From assembly GCF_030410375.1 (NCBI RefSeq), contig NZ_JAUHHE010000005.1:62001-126000 (forward strand): DNA of 64,000 nucleotides, in the 5' to 3' direction. Origin of the DNA: Zwartia vadi. Lineage in GTDB: Bacteria > Pseudomonadota > Gammaproteobacteria > Burkholderiales > Burkholderiaceae_B. The position numbers and the translations under genes are program-made. The notes under the pieces were generated by a model. The model searched no databases. It had not been told where the DNA came from and worked only from the letters and a program-made list of their open reading frames with translations. How positions within the stretch are numbered: the stretch's first letter is position 1; every line of letters begins with the position of its first letter. This document shows positions 48,862-57,313 of the stretch, in pieces.

Positions 48862-49628
48862 CAGGCAGCCTGAAATAAAAAGAGGGTAGGGTGTTTGTCC
48901 AGCACGGGGATCGGTTGATTTTTCCATTGCGAGACAGTCAGGGTGCGCACCCATTCATCTCGGGTAGTGACCGAACGAGCAACACACAAACGCGTATTGC
49001 CCTTGAGATGTTCGATCAGGCTAGCAAACATTGCTTGGTTGCGATAGGGGGTTTCAATTAAAAGCTGTGTTTGTTTTTGTTTCGCCGAGGCTTGTTCCCA
49101 TGCCTTGAGTTGCTTGACCCGCTCGACAGGCTCAACAGGAGCGTAACCATGAAAGGCAAAGCGCTGACCGTCCAGGCCGCTGGCCATGAGCCCCAGCAGA
49201 ATTGAAGATGGGCCGACCCAAGGCTTGACGCAGACTCCCCATCTGTGGGCTAGGGCCACTGCGTGCGCACCAGGGTCCGCAACGGCGGGACAGCCCGCAT
49301 CCGAGACCAAACCAATATCCTGTCCAGCTTTAAGTGGTGCGAGCCAGGCCTCGAGCGCAGCCTCGTCAACCCGCGCATTGAGTTCATGAAGCGTAATGTC
49401 TTGTAGGGGATGGGCCAAGGGAGTCAGTTTTAAAAAGGCCCGGGCGACTTTGGCGTTTTCAACAATATAAGTTTTGAGCTTGCCCGCTTGCGCTTGCGCG
49501 TGAGCAGGCAGCCAATCATCGATGGGTGCCTCACCCAGACCAACGGGTATCAGGTGTAACGTGCCGTAGCCACTCTTACTCGATGGTGGCAGGCGACTGG
49601 ATATGGGGGCTGAGTGAGAGTCGGACAT
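48861..49628 (-). CDS. SAM-dependent methyltransferase of the RsmI (tetrapyrrole methylase) family
   Basis: 255-residue member of the tetrapyrrole-methylase fold. LHLIPVGLGEAPID at the N-terminus and GLVSDAGCPAVADPGAHAV correspond to the RsmI signatures, and QLLIETPYRNQAM to the RsmI ETPYRN motif. RsmI itself methylates 16S rRNA (2'-O at C1402). This protein resembles a shorter paralogue commonly found beside maf in Burkholderiales, so its substrate is uncertain. It starts two bases after the maf stop and its own stop touches the amidase start. The order maf-methyltransferase-amidase suggests one operon. Confidence 0.8.
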   Translation of the reverse strand: MSDSHSAPISSRLPPSSKSGYGTLHLIPVGLGEAPIDDWLPAHAQAQAGKLKTYIVENAKVARAFLKLTPLAHPLQDITLHELNARVDEAALEAWLAPLKAGQDIGLVSDAGCPAVADPGAHAVALAHRWGVCVKPWVGPSSILLGLMASGLDGQRFAFHGYAPVEPVERVKQLKAWEQASAKQKQTQLLIETPYRNQAMFASLIEHLKGNTRLCVARSVTTRDEWVRTLTVSQWKNQPIPVLDKHPTLFLFQAA

Positions 49629-49630
49629 CG

Positions 49631-50248
49631 TTAAATTTTGTCAGTAGGGGAGGTGTGTGGCAAGCGGGCATGATCAAGTGGATCGAGCCCAAACTGAGCG
49701 AGCAGACGAGTCAGTTCAATTAAGGGGAGGCCGATGATCGCGGTCGGGTCGGAGCTTGCCATGCTTTGCATCAAAGCGATGCCCAGAGACTCGGCTTTTG
49801 CGCTACCAGCCGTATCAAAAGGCGTATCGATCGTGAGGTAGCGATCGATGGCATCGTCACTTAACGGTCGAAATACGCAGGTGGTCGGCACCTCAGTTGT
49901 CTCGGCGCGCTGGTCCAGGACGACACACATCGCGCTGTGAAAGACCACGGACTGACCAGATAAAGCGCGCAACTGCATCTTGGCGCCTGCCCGGTCACCC
50001 GGCTTGCCGACTGGGGTACCGTGCAACGAGGCAGCCTGGTCTGCCCCGATCACAATGTGGCCGGGGTAGTGTGCTGCGACCGCCTGCGCTTTGGTCTGTG
50101 CCAGGCGTAAAGAAAGTGCTCTTGGGTTCTCATTCGGGCCTGGTGTTTCATCTACATCTGGCGAAACCGTAAAGAAAGGAATTCTTAGTCTTGAGAGAAG
50201 TTCACGACGATAAGGTGAGCTGGAGGCAAGAATCAGTGGGTACGTCAC
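49631..50248 (-). CDS. maf: Maf family nucleotide pyrophosphatase (YceF subgroup)
   Basis: Hydrolyses non-canonical nucleoside triphosphates to the monophosphate; the YceF subgroup prefers 7-methyl-GTP. The 205 residues begin with LILASSSPYRRELLSRL, with PDVDETPGPNENPRAL, GADQAASLHGTPVGKPG and DTAGSAKAESLGIALMQS typical. These fit YceF rather than YhdE. It is divergent from the yceD promoter, and in many proteobacteria maf (yceF) lies next to yceD-rpmF-plsX, as here. The length is normal (about 195-205). Confidence 0.93.
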   Translation of the reverse strand: MTYPLILASSSPYRRELLSRLRIPFFTVSPDVDETPGPNENPRALSLRLAQTKAQAVAAHYPGHIVIGADQAASLHGTPVGKPGDRAGAKMQLRALSGQSVVFHSAMCVVLDQRAETTEVPTTCVFRPLSDDAIDRYLTIDTPFDTAGSAKAESLGIALMQSMASSDPTAIIGLPLIELTRLLAQFGLDPLDHARLPHTSPTDKI

Positions 50249-50271
50249 CGTGGTTAAAGCCTAGTTTCAAA

Positions 50272-50301
50272 TTGACGATGTAGGGGAAAACACGCTATTA
50301 T
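50272..50301 (+). promoter_or_regulatory. sigma-70-type promoter of the yceD-rpmF-plsX-fab cluster
   Basis: TTGACG (50272-50277) and TATTAT (50296-50301), 18 bases apart, match the -35 and -10 consensus well (5 of 6 each). The predicted start of transcription is near 50308, giving a 5' leader of about 70 bases to the GTG of yceD. It sits in the 128-base gap between divergent maf and yceD. Confidence 0.65.
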
Positions 50302-50376
50302 CTCTTGCTTTGCTGGGCTTTTGTTGTAGTTCAGATGCCAGCGAACTGATCACGGCGATTGCGGAGGCGAGTGATT

Positions 50377-50976
50377 GTGTCAGAGGATCTTAACGCTGCA
50401 TTCAGATTGGGTATTCCGCCGATCGTTGATGCGTTTGATTTTGCTCGTCGCGGGCAGGTTTTGAAAGGCGCCTTCAGTGTGCACCGCTTAGATCGGTTGC
50501 TCGAGGGTTTGCCGGAACAGCCTGTGGCCGAGTTGACTGTGCTCGATGGGGCGCCTGCTGTGCCTGGCGTCGTGAGATACGTGATTGAGGGCAGACGAAC
50601 CAAGGACGACAAGTCCGAACTCGTTTTGCAGATACAAGCTAATTTAGTACTCGAGTGTCAGCGTTGTTTAGGGGCTCTCGTGTTGCCGATTGATCGGCAA
50701 ACAGTATTTGAACTGGTGCGGCGTGAGTCGGATCTTGGCGATGAGGATATCGACGAGGATGATTTGGACCGACCAGAAAAGATAGTCGGATCTCCCAAGT
50801 TTAACTTGTGTGATCTAGTTGAAGATGAATTAATTTTAGAAGTTCCCTATGTCCCGCGACACGAAATTTGTCCGGAAACAGCGGATTTGGATGCGCAAGC
50901 CGAAGAAGAAGCTGGCAGGGAAGAGCCCCTCTCGCCTTTTGCGGTGTTGAGTCAGCTCAAAACCAAGGGTCAGTAG
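50377..50976 (+). CDS. yceD: YceD/DUF177 family protein (23S rRNA accumulation protein)
   Basis: 199-residue member of the DUF177 family, whose E. coli member is needed for normal 23S rRNA levels. Visible marks are the central LECQRCLGALVLPI (CxxC pair) and a very acidic C-terminal half. I prefer GTG 50377 because GGAGG (50363-50367) lies 9 bases upstream; TTG 50359 and GTG 50371 are possible. It precedes rpmF in the usual order. Its molecular role is not fully established. Confidence 0.88.
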   Translation: MSEDLNAAFRLGIPPIVDAFDFARRGQVLKGAFSVHRLDRLLEGLPEQPVAELTVLDGAPAVPGVVRYVIEGRRTKDDKSELVLQIQANLVLECQRCLGALVLPIDRQTVFELVRRESDLGDEDIDEDDLDRPEKIVGSPKFNLCDLVEDELILEVPYVPRHEICPETADLDAQAEEEAGREEPLSPFAVLSQLKTKGQ

Positions 50977-50988
50977 TTATTACTAAGA

Positions 50989-51003
50989 CGGTTGGCGTAC
51001 AAT
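50989..51003 (+). promoter_or_regulatory. candidate internal promoter of rpmF
   Basis: CGGTTGGC-G-TACAAT followed by TCGCC closely matches the sequence before acpP. The -10 (50998-51003) is good; there is no recognisable -35. It lies 23 bases upstream of the rpmF start. Confidence 0.4.
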
Positions 51004-51025
51004 TCGCCATCCCACAGGAGTTGTC

Positions 51026-51208
51026 ATGGCTGTTCAGCAAAACAAAAAATCCCCGTCCAAGCGCGGTATGCACCGTTCGCACGACTTTCTGGTTAATCCC
51101 CCAACGGCAATCGAGCCTAATACGGGAGAGCAGCACTTGCGTCACCACATTAGCCCCACAGGCTTTTATCGTGGTCGCAAAGTCCTCAAGACCAAGACAG
51201 ACGAATAA
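51026..51208 (+). CDS. rpmF: 50S ribosomal protein L32
   Basis: 60-residue ribosomal protein, complete. It begins [20 protein letters not shown], the family pattern, and ends in KVLKTKTDE. The first part is highly basic as expected. The zinc-type cysteines found in some L32 proteins are absent (C-minus form): the middle stretch reads [18 protein letters not shown] stands 6 bases before the ATG. It leads the plsX-fab genes, linking ribosome and lipid synthesis. Confidence 0.98.
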   Translation: MAVQQNKKSPSKRGMHRSHDFLVNPPTAIEPNTGEQHLRHHISPTGFYRGRKVLKTKTDE

Positions 51209-51209
51209 C

Positions 51210-51236
51210 ACGCGGTTGACGACGGGATTACCGCGT
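51210..51236 (+). terminator. 7-bp hairpin between rpmF and plsX
   Basis: ACGCGGT and ACCGCGT are exact complements separated by 13 bases, immediately after the rpmF stop. There is no U-tract, so at most it would be a partial stop or an mRNA-end stabiliser between a highly expressed ribosomal gene and plsX. Confidence 0.3.
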
Positions 51237-51261
51237 CCAAACGCGCTGCGTTGCATCATCC

Positions 51262-52335
51262 GTGGCCTCCGACATTCGCATCGCGATAGATTGTATGGGT
51301 GGTGACGAGGGTATCCCCGTCACTGTTCCTGCTGCGTTTGATTTTGCCCAACGCTTTTCCGATACGCATTTGCTTTTAGTTGGCCTGCCCGAGGAAATCG
51401 AGCGGGCCGTTGCCGTTTGCTCCAAACGGTATCCTGAGGTTTCCTCTGCGCGTTACACAATTGTTTCTGCGACAGAAGTCGTGACGATGGATGATCCTGT
51501 CGAGGTCGCATTGCGTCGCAAAAAAGACTCATCCATGCGTATCGCTGCACAAGCCGTAAAGGACGGTCATGCGGATGCATGTATTTCAGCTGGAAATACT
51601 GGCGCGTGGATGGCTATCACGCGCTATGTTCTCAAAACGCTGTTTGGCATCGATCGCCCCGCGATCGCGTCTGCCTTGCCCAATCAAAAGGGTGGTGCAA
51701 CGACCATGCTCGACCTTGGTGCGAATGTGGATTGCACGCCAGAGCATTTGTTGCAGTTTGCCATCATGGGAACGGCTCTGGCCCAGGCCGGTCTTGCAAA
51801 CCATGCGCCATCGGTCGGACTGCTTAACATCGGCGAAGAGGTCATCAAAGGTAACGATATCGTCAAGCAGGCGGGTGAATTACTGCGTCAAAGCTCCCTG
51901 AATTTTTACGGCAACGTCGAGGGAGACGATATCTTCAAGGGCACCGTGGATGTCGTGGTGTGCGATGGTTTTGTGGGCAATGTCGCGCTCAAGTCTGCCG
52001 AGGGCGTGGCACGCATGATGTCTGTGATGGTGCGAGAAGAGTTTGGTCGCAATCCATTCACCAAGTTACTTGGTCTGGTTGCAATGCCTGTTCTGTCAAA
52101 ATTTCGTCGTCGCGTCGATAATCGCCAATACAATGGCGCGGCTTTGTTGGGTTTGCGTGGTGTTGTCATCAAAAGTCATGGTTCAGCGGATGCGTTTGCT
52201 TTTGGTTGCGCGCTAGAGCGCGCCCGCGAGGCAGTCAGGACCGGCCTGTTGAAACGCACTGCCGAGGCGATTGCCCAGTTAACACATTCACAAGTCGAAG
52301 CACTGTCTTCGACTCAAGCGGGAGACTCCGAATGA
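51262..52335 (+). CDS. plsX: phosphate acyltransferase PlsX
   Basis: Turns acyl-ACP into acyl-phosphate for phospholipid synthesis. The 357 residues begin with [13 protein letters not shown], then [11 protein letters not shown]-type motif ([12 protein letters not shown]), [22 protein letters not shown], and [13 protein letters not shown]. The start is GTG 51262 with no evident ribosome site. fabH overlaps its stop. It is the standard plsX-fabH order of proteobacteria. Confidence 0.96.
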   Translation: MASDIRIAIDCMGGDEGIPVTVPAAFDFAQRFSDTHLLLVGLPEEIERAVAVCSKRYPEVSSARYTIVSATEVVTMDDPVEVALRRKKDSSMRIAAQAVKDGHADACISAGNTGAWMAITRYVLKTLFGIDRPAIASALPNQKGGATTMLDLGANVDCTPEHLLQFAIMGTALAQAGLANHAPSVGLLNIGEEVIKGNDIVKQAGELLRQSSLNFYGNVEGDDIFKGTVDVVVCDGFVGNVALKSAEGVARMMSVMVREEFGRNPFTKLLGLVAMPVLSKFRRRVDNRQYNGAALLGLRGVVIKSHGSADAFAFGCALERAREAVRTGLLKRTAEAIAQLTHSQVEALSSTQAGDSE

Positions 52336-53318
52336 CACAGGTCATGCCTTATGCGCGCATAGTCGGTTCAGGCAGTTTTTTGCCCCCGCGCATCGTGACC
52401 AATGATGATTTGGCTGCAGAGTTGGCAACCCGCCAGATTGAAACGTCAGATCAATGGATCACCGAGCGCACAGGTATTCGTCAACGCCACCTTGCTGACA
52501 AAGGCATGACGACCAGTACATTGGCCACCGAAGCAGCGCGCCGCGCGCTCCAGGATGCCGGTGTGAGCGCGAGCGAGGTGGATTTAATCATCGTCGCAAC
52601 CTCGACGCCCGATTTCGTCTTTCCAAGTACTGCTTGTCTTGTGCAGGCCAATCTTGGCAATAAAGGTGCTGCGGCCTTCGATGTCCAGGCCGTGTGCAGC
52701 GGCTTTGTTTATGGACTGACCACCGCAGATAGTTTTATCCGTGCCGGGCGGGCGCGTTGCGCGCTTGTGATTGGCGCCGAGGTATTTTCCAGTATTCTCG
52801 ATTGGAGCGACCGTTCCACTTGCGTGTTATTTGGTGATGGCGCGGGTGCAGTGGTACTTAAAGCAAGTGATGCCCCGGGCATTATGGCCGCCGAATTGCA
52901 CGCAGATGGTAGCCAGATGAACATTTTATGTGCGGCTGGCAATGTTGCTTTTGGACAGGTGACGGGTGATCCGTTTTTGCGTATGGATGGCCAGGCTGTC
53001 TTTAAACAAGCTGTGACTGTGCTCGATCGTTCCGCGCGCTCGGTCACCGAGCAGTCGGGTATCGCGTTGTCCGAGGTTGACTGGCTGATCCCGCATCAAG
53101 CTAATCTGCGCATTTTGACTTTCCTCGCTAAGAAACTGGATATTCCCGTTGAAAAAGTCGTGATTACCGTCGATCAGCATGCAAACACTTCGGCGGCGAG
53201 CGTTCCTCTTGCGTTTGATGTGGCGCGTCGCGATGGGCGTATCAAGTCCGGGCAGCTTGTCTTGATGCAAGGCGTCGGGGGTGGGTTTACCTGGGGGTCG
53301 GTACTGGTGCGCATGTAG
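52332..53318 (+). CDS. fabH: 3-oxoacyl-ACP synthase III
   Basis: Starts fatty-acid synthesis by condensing acetyl-CoA with malonyl-ACP. The 328 residues show the active-site cysteine in [15 protein letters not shown], the histidine in [11 protein letters not shown], and the asparagine in [12 protein letters not shown]. The ATG at 52332 overlaps the plsX stop (ATGA) and has GGAG 7 bases upstream; ATG 52344 is another possibility. Length (about 320-330) is usual. It is followed after 111 bases by fabD with a candidate promoter in the gap. Confidence 0.97.
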   Translation: MTQVMPYARIVGSGSFLPPRIVTNDDLAAELATRQIETSDQWITERTGIRQRHLADKGMTTSTLATEAARRALQDAGVSASEVDLIIVATSTPDFVFPSTACLVQANLGNKGAAAFDVQAVCSGFVYGLTTADSFIRAGRARCALVIGAEVFSSILDWSDRSTCVLFGDGAGAVVLKASDAPGIMAAELHADGSQMNILCAAGNVAFGQVTGDPFLRMDGQAVFKQAVTVLDRSARSVTEQSGIALSEVDWLIPHQANLRILTFLAKKLDIPVEKVVITVDQHANTSAASVPLAFDVARRDGRIKSGQLVLMQGVGGGFTWGSVLVRM

Positions 53319-53366
53319 CAAATACTTGTAACAATCGCTCGCCACACAGGCATGTGACGATTCGTA

Positions 53367-53396
53367 TTGATTGCGCATGGTGTAAGGTTCTATTTT
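53367..53396 (+). promoter_or_regulatory. candidate internal promoter of fabD
   Basis: TTGATT (53367-53372) and TATTTT (53391-53396), 18 bases apart, match consensus 4 of 6 each. They lie in the 111-base fabH-fabD gap, which is the longest in the plsX-fabHDG stretch. Confidence 0.35.
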
Positions 53397-53429
53397 GAAT
53401 GTTCGACTAATTTTTCTGACAGCGACAAC

Positions 53430-54365
53430 ATGAAATTTGCATTCGTATTTCCCGGTCAAGGCTCACAGTCTGTTGGCATGATGGATGCTTGGTCAGGCCA
53501 TCCCGCAGCCATGCAGGTGATCGCCGAAGCCTCTGCAGCCTTGGGTGAGGATCTCGGTGCGCTGATGGCGCAGGGACCTGCAGAGCAGTTAAGCTTGACG
53601 ACCAATACTCAGCCGGCGATGTTGACAGCTGGGGTCGCCATGTTCGAAGCCTGGCGTGCCGCAGGTGGGCCCCAGGCATCCTTGATGGCTGGACATAGTT
53701 TGGGTGAATATGCTGCGTTGACCGCTGCAGGCGCCTTGTCGCTGGCCGATGCTGTCCGGATTGTTCGGGTGCGTGCAGATGCCATGCAAGCTGCTGTGCC
53801 AGTTGGTACGGGTGCCATGGCTGCCGTACTAGGTCTTGAGGACGATGCAGTGCGTGCGGCCTGCGCCGAGGCCGCTCAAGGTCAGGTTGTAGAAGCCGTC
53901 AATTTCAATGCCCCGTCTCAGGTTGTGATCGCTGGTCATGCCGATGCCGTGCAACGCGCGATTCAGGCGGCCAAGGCTGCCGGAGCAAAACGCGCGATGC
54001 TTTTGCCAGTCTCCGCACCGTTTCACTCAAGCTTGCTGAAACCCGCTGCAGAAGTGCTCCAAGGTGCGCTTGCAGGGATAGAGGTTCGCACCCCGCAGGT
54101 TCCAGTGATCAACAACGTGGATGTGGCAATTGAACAGGCGCCGGATGCGATTCGTGATGCTTTAGTGCGTCAGGCTTGGCACGCGGTCCGTTGGGTCGAA
54201 ATTATTCAAGCCATGCGCGGCCAGGGCATCACCCATGTGGTGGAGTGCGGCCCCGGCAAGGTGTTGACAGGCATGGTCAAACGTATTGACCCGGATTTGG
54301 TGGCTCTTTCCGTCACCGACCCAGAGTCCATGCAAGCCGCGCTCGACGCGCTGGCAGCCGCTTAA
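53430..54365 (+). CDS. fabD: malonyl-CoA:ACP transacylase
   Basis: Loads malonyl groups onto ACP. The 311 residues open with FAFVFPGQGSQSVGM, followed by the nucleophile serine in MAGHSLGEYAALTAAG, the arginine in VRADAMQ, and the histidine in LPVSAPFHSSLL. ATG 53430 has a weak upstream site; the family start fixes it, while the open frame extends further upstream without similarity. fabG follows in 22 bases. Confidence 0.97.
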   Translation: MKFAFVFPGQGSQSVGMMDAWSGHPAAMQVIAEASAALGEDLGALMAQGPAEQLSLTTNTQPAMLTAGVAMFEAWRAAGGPQASLMAGHSLGEYAALTAAGALSLADAVRIVRVRADAMQAAVPVGTGAMAAVLGLEDDAVRAACAEAAQGQVVEAVNFNAPSQVVIAGHADAVQRAIQAAKAAGAKRAMLLPVSAPFHSSLLKPAAEVLQGALAGIEVRTPQVPVINNVDVAIEQAPDAIRDALVRQAWHAVRWVEIIQAMRGQGITHVVECGPGKVLTGMVKRIDPDLVALSVTDPESMQAALDALAAA

Positions 54366-54387
54366 CGCTCAGCTCAAGGAACCTGTC

Positions 54388-55122
54388 ATGGATCTCAAAG
54401 ATAAAGTCGCACTCGTAACGGGCGCCTCGCGTGGAATCGGCCGAGCCATTGCGCTTGAGCTGGCTGCTCGAGGCGTTAAGGTCATTGGAACTGCAACCAC
54501 AGAAGCTGGAGCCTTGGGGATCACGGACATGCTCGCGGCCCTTGGTGGTCGAGGTGTCGTGCTCAACGTGACAGATGCGGCAGGCTGTGAAGCCTTGCTG
54601 GACGAGCTTGGTAAAGACGCGGGCGGACCCCACATTCTGGTCAACAATGCGGGCATCACCCGTGACAATCTGACCATGCGGATGAAAGACGAAGACTGGG
54701 ATGCCGTGTTGCAAACCAATCTCAGCGCAGTATTTCGTTTATCCCGTGGCGTCATGCGCAACATGATGAAGGCCCGTTGGGGGCGTATTATCAATATCAC
54801 GTCGGTGGTCGGCTCTAGTGGTAATCCCGGACAGGCAAATTACGCAGCAGCCAAGGCGGGTGTCGCAGGAATGAGCCGCGCGCTGGCACGCGAGTTGGGT
54901 AGCAGAGGCGTCACGGTAAATTGTGTTGCGCCCGGTTTTATTGAGACTGACATGACGAGCGCATTGGATGAAAATCAGACTTCGGCGCTCTTGGGCCAAA
55001 TTCCGCTTGGACGACTGGGTTCGGCCAGCGATATCGCGCACGCGGTGGCGTTTTTAGCGTCACCTCAAGCAGGCTACATCACAGGCACGACATTGCACGT
55101 CAATGGCGGCATGTACATGTAA
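54388..55122 (+). CDS. fabG: 3-oxoacyl-ACP reductase
   Basis: NADPH-dependent reduction of the keto group in fatty-acid elongation. The 244-residue SDR enzyme has the nucleotide motif VTGASRGIGRAIA, the NNAG box (ILVNNAGITRDNL), the catalytic serine (INITSVVGSSGN) and the YxxxK pair in NYAAAKAG, with PGFIETDMT. ATG 54388 has AAGGA 9 bases upstream. The length is that of the standard FabG. acpP follows in 60 bases. Confidence 0.98.
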   Translation: MDLKDKVALVTGASRGIGRAIALELAARGVKVIGTATTEAGALGITDMLAALGGRGVVLNVTDAAGCEALLDELGKDAGGPHILVNNAGITRDNLTMRMKDEDWDAVLQTNLSAVFRLSRGVMRNMMKARWGRIINITSVVGSSGNPGQANYAAAKAGVAGMSRALARELGSRGVTVNCVAPGFIETDMTSALDENQTSALLGQIPLGRLGSASDIAHAVAFLASPQAGYITGTTLHVNGGMYM

Positions 55123-55140
55123 TAGGTTTTTTTTCTTCCG

Positions 55141-55152
55141 GTTGGCTATAAT
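55141..55152 (+). promoter_or_regulatory. candidate internal promoter of acpP
   Basis: A perfect TATAAT (55147-55152) preceded by GGTTGGC and followed by TCGCCGG stands 31 bases before the acpP start. No good -35 is present at the usual spacing. The context is nearly the same as the one before rpmF. Strong extra transcription of acpP would be expected since ACP is abundant. Confidence 0.45.
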
Positions 55153-55182
55153 TCGCCGGACTTTTCCCCTTTGGAGATATGC

Positions 55183-55419
55183 ATGGAAAGCATCGAACAG
55201 CGCGTCAAAAAGATCGTCGCTGAACAACTTGGCGTAAACGAAGCCGAGATCAAGAACGCATCTTCCTTTCTTGACGACCTCGGTGCCGATTCGCTCGACA
55301 TGGTTGAGTTGGTCATGGCACTCGAAGACGAGTTCGAAACCGAAATTCCTGATGAAGAAGCAGAGAAGATCACGACCGTACAACAGGCCGTGGACTACAT
55401 CACTTCCAATTCCAAGTAA
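55183..55419 (+). CDS. acpP: acyl carrier protein
   Basis: 78-residue acidic carrier of acyl chains in fatty-acid synthesis. The 4'-phosphopantetheine serine is in [10 protein letters not shown] (Ser37). It begins [21 protein letters not shown] 55183 has GGAG 6 bases upstream; an in-frame codon at 55171 is part of the leader. Between acpP and fabF lie 167 bases with a hairpin at the start, so levels may be set separately. It is the partner of FabD, FabG, FabF and FabH. Confidence 0.98.
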   Translation: MESIEQRVKKIVAEQLGVNEAEIKNASSFLDDLGADSLDMVELVMALEDEFETEIPDEEAEKITTVQQAVDYITSNSK

Positions 55420-55453
55420 TTTTTTCGGTATACGGGCTTTGTCTGTATACCGA
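55420..55453. terminator. hairpin after acpP with T-run on its 5' side
   Basis: TCGGTATAC and GTATACCGA form a perfect 9-bp stem (55425-55433 and 55445-55453) with an 11-base loop. The T-run lies before the stem on the plus strand and there is none after it, so as a terminator it would work on the minus strand. On the plus strand it more likely protects the acpP 3' end or limits read-through to fabF. Confidence 0.4.
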
Positions 55454-55586
55454 GCACATCCCACAAGGATTGTGCGCTCAAGGTTCAGGCGGTTAGGATA
55501 ATCTGCAATGCTAGGATGGAGCTTCAGGTTCCGGTTTCCTTGCGTCAGGTTGCTTGGCCGCCATTATCATATTTGAGGAGTGCTCC

Positions 55587-56816
55587 GTGAAGCGACGTGT
55601 CGTCATTACAGGTCTTGGTATTGTGAGCCCGGTGGGTAACGATATTGCCACGGCCTGGGACAATATCGTTAACGGTCGGTCAGGTATCGGACGGATCACA
55701 CGCTTTGATCCCAGTGCGTTCAATGCCCACATTGCCGGCGAAGTTAAAGGTTTTGACATCACCCAACTGATTCCCGTCAAAGAGGCGCGGACGATGGATA
55801 CTTTTATCCATTACGGCATCGCGGCGGGTATTCAGGCCTGGAAAGACTCCGGTTTGGAAGTCACCGAGGCCAATGCTGAGCGTGTGGGTGTGATCGTGGG
55901 CTCCGGCATAGGCGGCTTGCAGCGTATCGAGGAGACTCAGACCGAGTATCTCGAGCGTGGACCCAGACGTATTTCTCCTTTTTTCGTCCCCGCCTCCCTC
56001 ATTAACCTGATTTCAGGCCAGCTCTCCATCATGTTGGGCTTTAAGGGCCCTTCTTATGCTGTGGTATCGGCTTGTACAACGGGCTTGCATTCGATTGGCG
56101 ATGCGGCGCGCATGATTGAATACGGTGATGCCGACGTCATGATGGCAGGCGGCGCAGAGTCAACTGTTTCCCCGTTGGGTATTGGTGGTTTCGCCGCTAT
56201 GCGTGCCTTGTCCCAGCGTAACGATGATCCCACTACGGCCTCGCGTCCATGGGACCGCGACCGTGACGGCTTTGTCCTCGGAGAAGGCGCAGGTGTATTG
56301 ATTCTCGAAGAGTACGAGCACGCTAAAAAACGCGGCGCGCGTATTTATGGCGAGTTTGCTGGCTATGGCATGAGCTCGGACGCCCATCATATTACGGCGC
56401 CTGATCGCGACGGCCCTCGCCGCGGGATCGTCAACGCCCTTCGTAACGGCGGGATCAACCCCGATCAAGTCCAGTATGTGAATGCCCACGGTACATCAAC
56501 ACCTCTTGGTGACAAAAACGAAACCGAGGCGCTCAAACTGGCTTTCGGTGACCATGCCAAAAAGCTGGTGGTGAACTCCACCAAGTCGATGACCGGTCAT
56601 TTGCTCGGTGCAGCTGGCGGTATTGAGGCGGTTTTTGCCACCCTTGCCGTGCATCATCAGATTTCACCCCCAACCATCAATATTTTTAACCAGGACCCTG
56701 AGTGCGATCTGGATTACTGTGCGAACACTGCACGTGAAATGAAAATCGATGTCGCTCTCTCGAACTCCTTTGGTTTTGGTGGTACGAACGGCTCAATGGC
56801 CGTGCGCCGTATTTGA
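55587..56816 (+). CDS. fabF: 3-oxoacyl-ACP synthase II
   Basis: Elongating condensing enzyme; adjusts the degree of unsaturation. The 409 residues show the active-site cysteine in VVSACTTGLHSIG, the first histidine in YVNAHGTSTP, and the lysine/histidine region STKSMTGHLLGAAGG, plus NSFGFGGTNGS. GTG 55587 has GAGGAG 6 bases upstream, so it is preferred over the in-frame TTG at 55554. Its stop overlaps the start of the next gene (TTGA). Confidence 0.97.
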   Translation: MKRRVVITGLGIVSPVGNDIATAWDNIVNGRSGIGRITRFDPSAFNAHIAGEVKGFDITQLIPVKEARTMDTFIHYGIAAGIQAWKDSGLEVTEANAERVGVIVGSGIGGLQRIEETQTEYLERGPRRISPFFVPASLINLISGQLSIMLGFKGPSYAVVSACTTGLHSIGDAARMIEYGDADVMMAGGAESTVSPLGIGGFAAMRALSQRNDDPTTASRPWDRDRDGFVLGEGAGVLILEEYEHAKKRGARIYGEFAGYGMSSDAHHITAPDRDGPRRGIVNALRNGGINPDQVQYVNAHGTSTPLGDKNETEALKLAFGDHAKKLVVNSTKSMTGHLLGAAGGIEAVFATLAVHHQISPPTINIFNQDPECDLDYCANTAREMKIDVALSNSFGFGGTNGSMAVRRI

Positions 56817-57313
56817 CGTCAGAGCACCCCTCACCCGATTGCCTTGTCCCGCTTACTCAGCCTAGCTGGGTAGTGGGCCTTCATTGCGTGTTGCTTGGCA
56901 TAGCCTGCTGCGCACTTGTTTTCTCTGCCCTTGAACTGGGCGCAGATCTATGGCAGTCTGGCCTTCTTGCGGCAGGCACCATATTGGTGCATTCCGTGTC
57001 TCGACGGCGTCAAAAAACACTTGAGGGCAGAGTGTTGGTTATTTGGCCAGACAGGCCATGGCAACTTGCTTTATTTTCGGAAAAAACCGGTCTGACTGAT
57101 AGCATAGAGGTTGTTGTCAAAAAGCGTTGGCATCATATTTTTGGACTGAGCCTGGGTTTGAAATTACACAAATACCCCCATAACACTTCACAGACCCTGA
57201 TTATGGTGGTCTGGAGACAGTGCTTGAGTTCGGCGATGTTTCGAGAGCTTGCGCTTCAGAGCGCTCGCCAGCTCGATGCCGCCGGATATCGTTCTAAAGG
57301 GGATGTAGCTTGA
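56813..57313 (+). CDS. small membrane protein, YgfX (CptA)-like
   Basis: 166 residues: a short N-terminal stretch, two hydrophobic segments (about 20-42 and 47-60), a basic turn, then a soluble beta-rich domain (LEGRVLVIWPDRPWQLALFS, followed by KRWHHIFGLSLGLKL and VVWRQCLSSAMFREL). The layout is that of YgfX/CptA membrane proteins, though my assignment rests on architecture and a few positions. The start TTG 56813 overlaps the fabF stop, and its own stop overlaps the rpoE start (TTGA at each end). In Pseudomonas a ygfX-type gene also lies near the algU-muc operon; no sdhE-like partner is in this window. Function unknown here. Confidence 0.6.
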   Translation: MTSEHPSPDCLVPLTQPSWVVGLHCVLLGIACCALVFSALELGADLWQSGLLAAGTILVHSVSRRRQKTLEGRVLVIWPDRPWQLALFSEKTGLTDSIEVVVKKRWHHIFGLSLGLKLHKYPHNTSQTLIMVVWRQCLSSAMFRELALQSARQLDAAGYRSKGDVA

